From an uncultured Bacteroidales bacterium (GTDB lineage Bacteria; Bacteroidota; Bacteroidia; Bacteroidales; Bacteroidaceae), in NCBI GenBank assembly GCA_902788865.1, contig CADALZ010000005.1, positions 1 through 64,000 on the forward strand: DNA of 64,000 bases, given 5' to 3'. The translations under genes were made by a program, and so were the position numbers. Below the pieces are notes generated by a model, which did not search any database, was not told where the DNA came from, and saw only the letters and a program-made list of their open reading frames with translations. Positions 59,775 through 64,000 of this stretch are shown here, in pieces (within the stretch, counting starts at the first letter, position 1; each line of letters starts with the position of its first letter).

Positions 59775-61217
59775 ATGATATCAAAAGTAGAATTACAGGA
59801 ATTATTGCATAGTACTGAGACTTATCGGGTGGAGCGTACAATTTCTACAGGAGATATGGATAAGTTTCAAGAAGCTATTTGTGCCTTTTCCAATGACTTG
59901 CCAAATTCTCGAAAGAATGGATATTTAATTATTGGGGCATACGATAATGGAACACTGTCTGGACTCAAAGTAGATGATGCTCTAATGAAGAAGATTGCTG
60001 CCATTCGTTCTGATGGAAATATCTTACCATTACCGATCATGTCCGTTGAGCGTTTTGAATTTCCAGATGGTGATTTGCTTGTGGCAGAGGTGTCGCCTTC
60101 TTTGCTCCCGCCTGTTCGCTATCGTGGAAGAACTTTTGTGCGCATTGGTCCTCGTCGGGATATTGCTTCAGAAGCGGAGGAGCGGATTCTGTTAGAACGC
60201 AGGACTGCATATATGGCGACTTTTGATGCCATGCCTTGTTTGGGGGCAACCATTAATGATATTGATATAAACTATATTCAGAAAGAGTATCTTCCACAAG
60301 TTATTGATGAGGAAGCGTTAGCCAGTGACAAGCGCGATATTAAGGAACAGCTTGCCTCCATTCATTTGTATGACTTGACTCACGATTGTCCAACCAATGC
60401 AGCCATCATTCTCTTTGGCAGGAATCCTCGTCATTTCATGCCAGGCTTTTATATTCAATATGTTCGCTTTGCAGGGAAAGTCATCGGAGGGCAGGTCCTT
60501 AATGAAAAACGATTCCAAGGACCACTCTATCGGCTTTTGCCTGAATTGGAATTGTTTGTAAGCAATGCCATTATCACTCAACGACCAGTCGCAATAAGCC
60601 TGTTCCGTGAAAAAGCAGTCATCAACTATCCCAACAACGCACTTCGCGAATTGCTGATGAATGCTTGCATGCACCGTGATTATCAGTCGAATATGCCTAT
60701 TCGTCTATATCAGTTTGACGATCATATTGAGATTATGAATGCTGGTGGCCTGTATGGTGAGGCTCGTCCTGAGAATTTCCCTTCTGTGAATGATTATCGG
60801 AATCCTATCATAGCAGAGGCCATGAAGGAAATGAAGTACGTTAATATGTTTAATCAGGGTATCAGGCGTGTTCAAGAAATGCTTAGAGATAATAACAACA
60901 AGGAAGCTGTTTTTGATGTTTCTAAGTTAACGGTTTTTGAAGTGAATGTTTTCTCAACAGTTGATGATGTCACTCAAGATGTCACTCAAGATGGTACTCA
61001 TGATGGTACTCAAAGTGGTACTCAAGGTGGTACTCAAGAGAACGATCTTGATATATGGATAGAAAATCAGATAAAGAATAATCCCAAAGTGACAACTAAG
61101 GAATTGTCTATTGCAGCAGGTAAAGGTATCAATACCATTAAACGTCATCTTGCAAAGTTACCCCATATCAAATATGTGGGAAGTGGATATAGCGGACACT
61201 GGGAAATAGAAAAATAG
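59775..61217 (+). CDS. AlbA_2/RecG-like ATP-binding protein with winged helix
   Basis: 480 residues. The N-terminal AlbA_2 domain (LPNSRKNGYLIIGAYDNGTL) is followed by a HATPase/RecG-like middle (YPNNALRELLMNACMHRDYQ, YVNMFNQGIRRVQEML). A linker of tetrapeptide repeats (TQDV, TQDG, THDG, TQSG, TQGG, TQEN, coded by 12-base repeats at about 60973-61041) leads to a C-terminal winged helix (VTTKELSIAAGKGINTIKRH). A transcriptional or DNA-binding regulatory role is inferred from the domains. It lies between the HAD gene and hsdR. Confidence 0.85.
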   Translation: MISKVELQELLHSTETYRVERTISTGDMDKFQEAICAFSNDLPNSRKNGYLIIGAYDNGTLSGLKVDDALMKKIAAIRSDGNILPLPIMSVERFEFPDGDLLVAEVSPSLLPPVRYRGRTFVRIGPRRDIASEAEERILLERRTAYMATFDAMPCLGATINDIDINYIQKEYLPQVIDEEALASDKRDIKEQLASIHLYDLTHDCPTNAAIILFGRNPRHFMPGFYIQYVRFAGKVIGGQVLNEKRFQGPLYRLLPELELFVSNAIITQRPVAISLFREKAVINYPNNALRELLMNACMHRDYQSNMPIRLYQFDDHIEIMNAGGLYGEARPENFPSVNDYRNPIIAEAMKEMKYVNMFNQGIRRVQEMLRDNNNKEAVFDVSKLTVFEVNVFSTVDDVTQDVTQDGTHDGTQSGTQGGTQENDLDIWIENQIKNNPKVTTKELSIAAGKGINTIKRHLAKLPHIKYVGSGYSGHWEIEK

Positions 61218-61224
61218 GTCAAAT

Positions 61225-64000
61225 ATGGATAGAATATCATTCAAGGAAAACGATATTAGCCAGAGGCCGGCAATAGAGTTATTACAGAAGTTGGGATATA
61301 AGTATATCTCTCCAGATGAGGCTTTGACTATGCGAGGAGGTAAAACTTCCAACGTGCTGTTGGAGGAGGTGCTGAGACGTCAATTGCGAGAACTGAACTC
61401 TATCAGAATCGGTACGCATAAGGAAGCTCGTTTCTCAGAACAGAACATAGAGAATGGTGTGATTGCCATGAGAAATGTGCCTATGGAGGGTGGTTATCTC
61501 AGTGGTAATGAGGCTGTCTATAATATGCTGACCCTGGGAAAAGCGTTCGAGCAGAGCATTGATGGCGACAAGAAGAGCTATACGATGCGGTATGTAGATT
61601 GGGAACATCCAGAGAACAATGTCTATCATGTGACAGAGGAATTTGCCGTAACCCGTACAGGCTCTTCAGATACCTACCGCCCAGATATCGTATTGTTTGT
61701 GAATGGCATCCCATTGGTGGTCATTGAATGCAAACGTCCTGACATCAAGGGTGCAGAGGAGCAGGCGATTTCACAGCATCTGCGCAATCAGAAAGACGAT
61801 GGCATTAGGGGACTTTACGTTTATAGTTCTCTACTGCTGGCAGTAGGGAATAACTTTGGCAGTTATGGAACTACAGGTTCTGCTGCTCAGTTCTGGGGGA
61901 AATGGCGTGAAATGTTCGTCAATAGAGATGAGGAACTGGCTTATCAGAAGCGGCTTTTGGATATTGTGAATAAGGGCAGCACAGAGGTGCGTACCCCAAC
62001 CCCACAGGATGAATACATTTATAATCTTTGTCGTCCAGAACGGTTGCTGGAATTGATCTATCACTTTACGGTATTTGATGCAGGCATCAAGAAACTAGCC
62101 CGCTACCAACAGTATTTCACTGTAAAGGAGGTTGTTGAACGAGTGGAGCACATTGAGGCAGGCAAGCGTAATGGTGGTGTGGTATGGCATACACAGGGAA
62201 GTGGTAAGTCACTGACGATGGTCATGCTGGCACAGAAGATTGCTACGGTTGTGCAGAATCCCCGAATCGTATTGGTGACAGATCGTACAGACTTGGATGC
62301 TCAGATTACCAAGACTTTCCGCAAATGTGGTAAGGATGTGGAGAATGCTACAACGGGAAAGAATCTTGTGGAACTATTGGAAAGTAATACAGACTCTGTG
62401 ATTACAACCATCATCAACAAGTTTGCCACTGCTATCAAGAAAATCAAACAGCCATTAACAGATCCGAACATCTTTGTGTTAATAGATGAGGCACATCGCA
62501 GCCAGTATAAGGAAATGGCTATACAGATGAATCGCGTATTGCCTAATGCATGTAAGATTGCCTTTACAGGTACTCCGTTGATGAAAAAGGATAAGAATAC
62601 TGCTCTTACTTTTGGTGGTATCATTAAGCCTGTCTATACAGTGAAACAGGCGGTAGAAGATCATGCTGTAGTACCCCTTCTTTACGAAGGACGCATCGTT
62701 CCTCAATCAGTTTCAGAAGGCCCGATTGATAGTTTCTTTGAACGTGTCTGTGAAGGCTTAACAGAAGAAGAGGCTGTTGACCTTAAAAAGAAGTTCTCAC
62801 GTACTGATGTCCTTAATCAGACAGAGCAACGGATTTATTCTATTGCTATAGATATTTCTGAACATTACGCAGACAATTGGAAGGGTACAGGTTTTAAGGC
62901 TATGTTGGTAACGCCCAAGAAACGAGTGGCCATTCTTTATAAGAAGTATCTGGATGAAATTGGCAAGGTCTCATCTGAGGTCTTGATTACAGCCCCTGAT
63001 GACAGAGAGGGCGAAGAAACTGCATACGGAGATACGCCTGAAGAGGTTAAAGCATTCTGGAAACAGATGATGGATGAGCATGGTACACCTCATAAATATC
63101 AGGAAAATCTGATTTCCAGATTTAAAGGACAAGAAGCTCCAGAAATAATGATTGTGGTGGATAAGTTGCTTACAGGATTTGACGAGCCAAAGGTAACTGT
63201 CATGTATCTTGATCGTCATCTATGCGGACATACATTGTTGCAGGCTGTTGCCCGTGTAAACCGTACTTGCGAAGGTAAGGATTATGGGTACATTATAGAC
63301 TATTATGGTGTATTGGCAGAACTGGATGACGCTCTCAGTATCTACTCGGAATATGACGAGGATGACAGAGACGTATTCCGAGAGACTTTGGCACCTGTTA
63401 GTGATAAGATTGCAGAATTGCCTCAGAAGAGTGCTGATTTGTGGGATTTGTTCAAGACGATTCCCAACAAACGGGATTTAGAGGCTTATGCACAGTCTTT
63501 GCGTATGGAAGATCGCCGTCATGAATTTTATGATCGCTTGACGGCCTTCTCATCTCTCCTTCAATTGGCTCTTTCTACCAAAGAGTTTTATGAGCAAACT
63601 GAGGAGAAAACCATACAACGTTATAAGGAAGACCTGAGGATGTTCTCTAAACTTCGCACTTCTGTACAATTGCGCTATTCTGATGCTATAGACTATAAAA
63701 AGTATGAGGCACGTATAGAGAAACTGATTAATCGCCATGTGGAGAGCGATGAGGTAAAAATCATCACAAAGTTGGTTAATATCTTCGATACAGAGAACTT
63801 CCAGAAGGAAGTTGACAACATTGTTGGTACTGCGGCTAAGGCTGATACGATAGCATCGCGTACTGCCAAGTATATTAAGGAGAATATGGATTCTGATCCC
63901 GCTTTTTATAAAAAGTTTTCACAACTGATAAGGGAAGCTATTGAGGCTTACGAGCAGGGACGTTTGAGTGACATTGAGTACTTGGAAAAAATGCAACAGT
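61225..64000 (+). CDS. hsdR: Type I restriction endonuclease subunit R (partial)
   Basis: The open frame starts at the ATG at 61225, 7 bases after the previous stop, and runs without a stop to the window edge (925 codons). The PD-(D/E)xK nuclease is RPDIVLF (Asp154) and VIECKRP (Glu168, Lys170). The SF2 motor has Walker A HTQGSGKSLTM (Lys328) and DEAH at 421-424, then GTP and ARVNR motifs. It translocates and cleaves unmethylated DNA together with HsdM and HsdS. The usual length is about 1,000 residues, so most of the gene is here. Confidence 0.95.
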   Translation, partial: MDRISFKENDISQRPAIELLQKLGYKYISPDEALTMRGGKTSNVLLEEVLRRQLRELNSIRIGTHKEARFSEQNIENGVIAMRNVPMEGGYLSGNEAVYNMLTLGKAFEQSIDGDKKSYTMRYVDWEHPENNVYHVTEEFAVTRTGSSDTYRPDIVLFVNGIPLVVIECKRPDIKGAEEQAISQHLRNQKDDGIRGLYVYSSLLLAVGNNFGSYGTTGSAAQFWGKWREMFVNRDEELAYQKRLLDIVNKGSTEVRTPTPQDEYIYNLCRPERLLELIYHFTVFDAGIKKLARYQQYFTVKEVVERVEHIEAGKRNGGVVWHTQGSGKSLTMVMLAQKIATVVQNPRIVLVTDRTDLDAQITKTFRKCGKDVENATTGKNLVELLESNTDSVITTIINKFATAIKKIKQPLTDPNIFVLIDEAHRSQYKEMAIQMNRVLPNACKIAFTGTPLMKKDKNTALTFGGIIKPVYTVKQAVEDHAVVPLLYEGRIVPQSVSEGPIDSFFERVCEGLTEEEAVDLKKKFSRTDVLNQTEQRIYSIAIDISEHYADNWKGTGFKAMLVTPKKRVAILYKKYLDEIGKVSSEVLITAPDDREGEETAYGDTPEEVKAFWKQMMDEHGTPHKYQENLISRFKGQEAPEIMIVVDKLLTGFDEPKVTVMYLDRHLCGHTLLQAVARVNRTCEGKDYGYIIDYYGVLAELDDALSIYSEYDEDDRDVFRETLAPVSDKIAELPQKSADLWDLFKTIPNKRDLEAYAQSLRMEDRRHEFYDRLTAFSSLLQLALSTKEFYEQTEEKTIQRYKEDLRMFSKLRTSVQLRYSDAIDYKKYEARIEKLINRHVESDEVKIITKLVNIFDTENFQKEVDNIVGTAAKADTIASRTAKYIKENMDSDPAFYKKFSQLIREAIEAYEQGRLSDIEYLEKMQQ

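Overview
The window is a chromosomal segment of an anaerobic member of the Bacteroidales (Bacteroidota); a Prevotellaceae-like genome is my best guess, at low confidence. The evidence is the repeated phylum-type promoter (-33 TTTG, about 20 bases, -7 TAnnTTTG), many DUF4369/thioredoxin-like and TPR lipoproteins, the long form of IspG, and anaerobe-type genes (rubredoxin, a C_GCAxxG_C_C protein, a GGGtGRT protein).

Layout. 1-9.1 kb: housekeeping genes (rbfA, LolC/E-type permease, O-methyltransferase/aroQ, xerD, two lipoproteins, yifB, comF). 9.2-13.2 kb: nested inverted repeats, two identical tRNA-Asn genes, a PfkB kinase, a C-terminal processing protease and a REP/MITE-like element. 13.2-19.8 kb: gcvH-purE-ispG, a PAP2 membrane protein, rpoN and an Xaa-Pro aminopeptidase. 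19.9-32.1 kb: an AT-rich accessory stretch with two AAA ATPases flanking a cluster of exported proteins (Sel1/TPR, NTF2-like, TPR plus beta-barrel, AsmA-like). It is preceded by a long rod-shaped RNA candidate and a 27-residue peptide gene. 32.1-53.5 kb: metabolism and envelope genes (nucleoside hydrolase, esterase, nucleoside kinase, rubredoxin, Ca-type P-ATPase, ribF, CPBP protease, sufE, M28 cyclase-like, LD-carboxypeptidase, pnp, greA, HIT, manC, tRNA-Leu, carbonic anhydrase operon, NifU-like/GGGtGRT pair). 53.7-64 kb: a type I restriction-modification operon, beginning just after a decayed tRNA-Leu-like fragment and running off the window inside hsdR. It also carries a half-size S subunit, a Fic protein, a 77-residue protein, a HAD hydrolase and an AlbA/RecG-like protein.

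The most unusual signal is non-coding. Short tandem arrays with a 7- or 8-base period sit directly on gene ends, often with the stop codon inside a repeat unit (LolC/E permease, O-methyltransferase, PfkB kinase, ctpA, nucleoside hydrolase, manC; rpoN has one starting a few bases after its stop). The unit sequence differs between loci. The units usually contain TGA, TAG or TAA and the period is not a multiple of three, so three units place stops in all three frames. Several arrays occur as inverted pairs. Other points worth a look are two thioredoxin-fold lipoproteins whose CxxC is SxxS in both, a GraL-like terminated leader before greA, and two genes cut by a single in-frame stop codon.

The restriction operon is tightly packed (three ATGA overlaps or near-overlaps) behind one clear promoter, so its accessory genes are probably co-expressed with hsdM, hsdS and hsdR.
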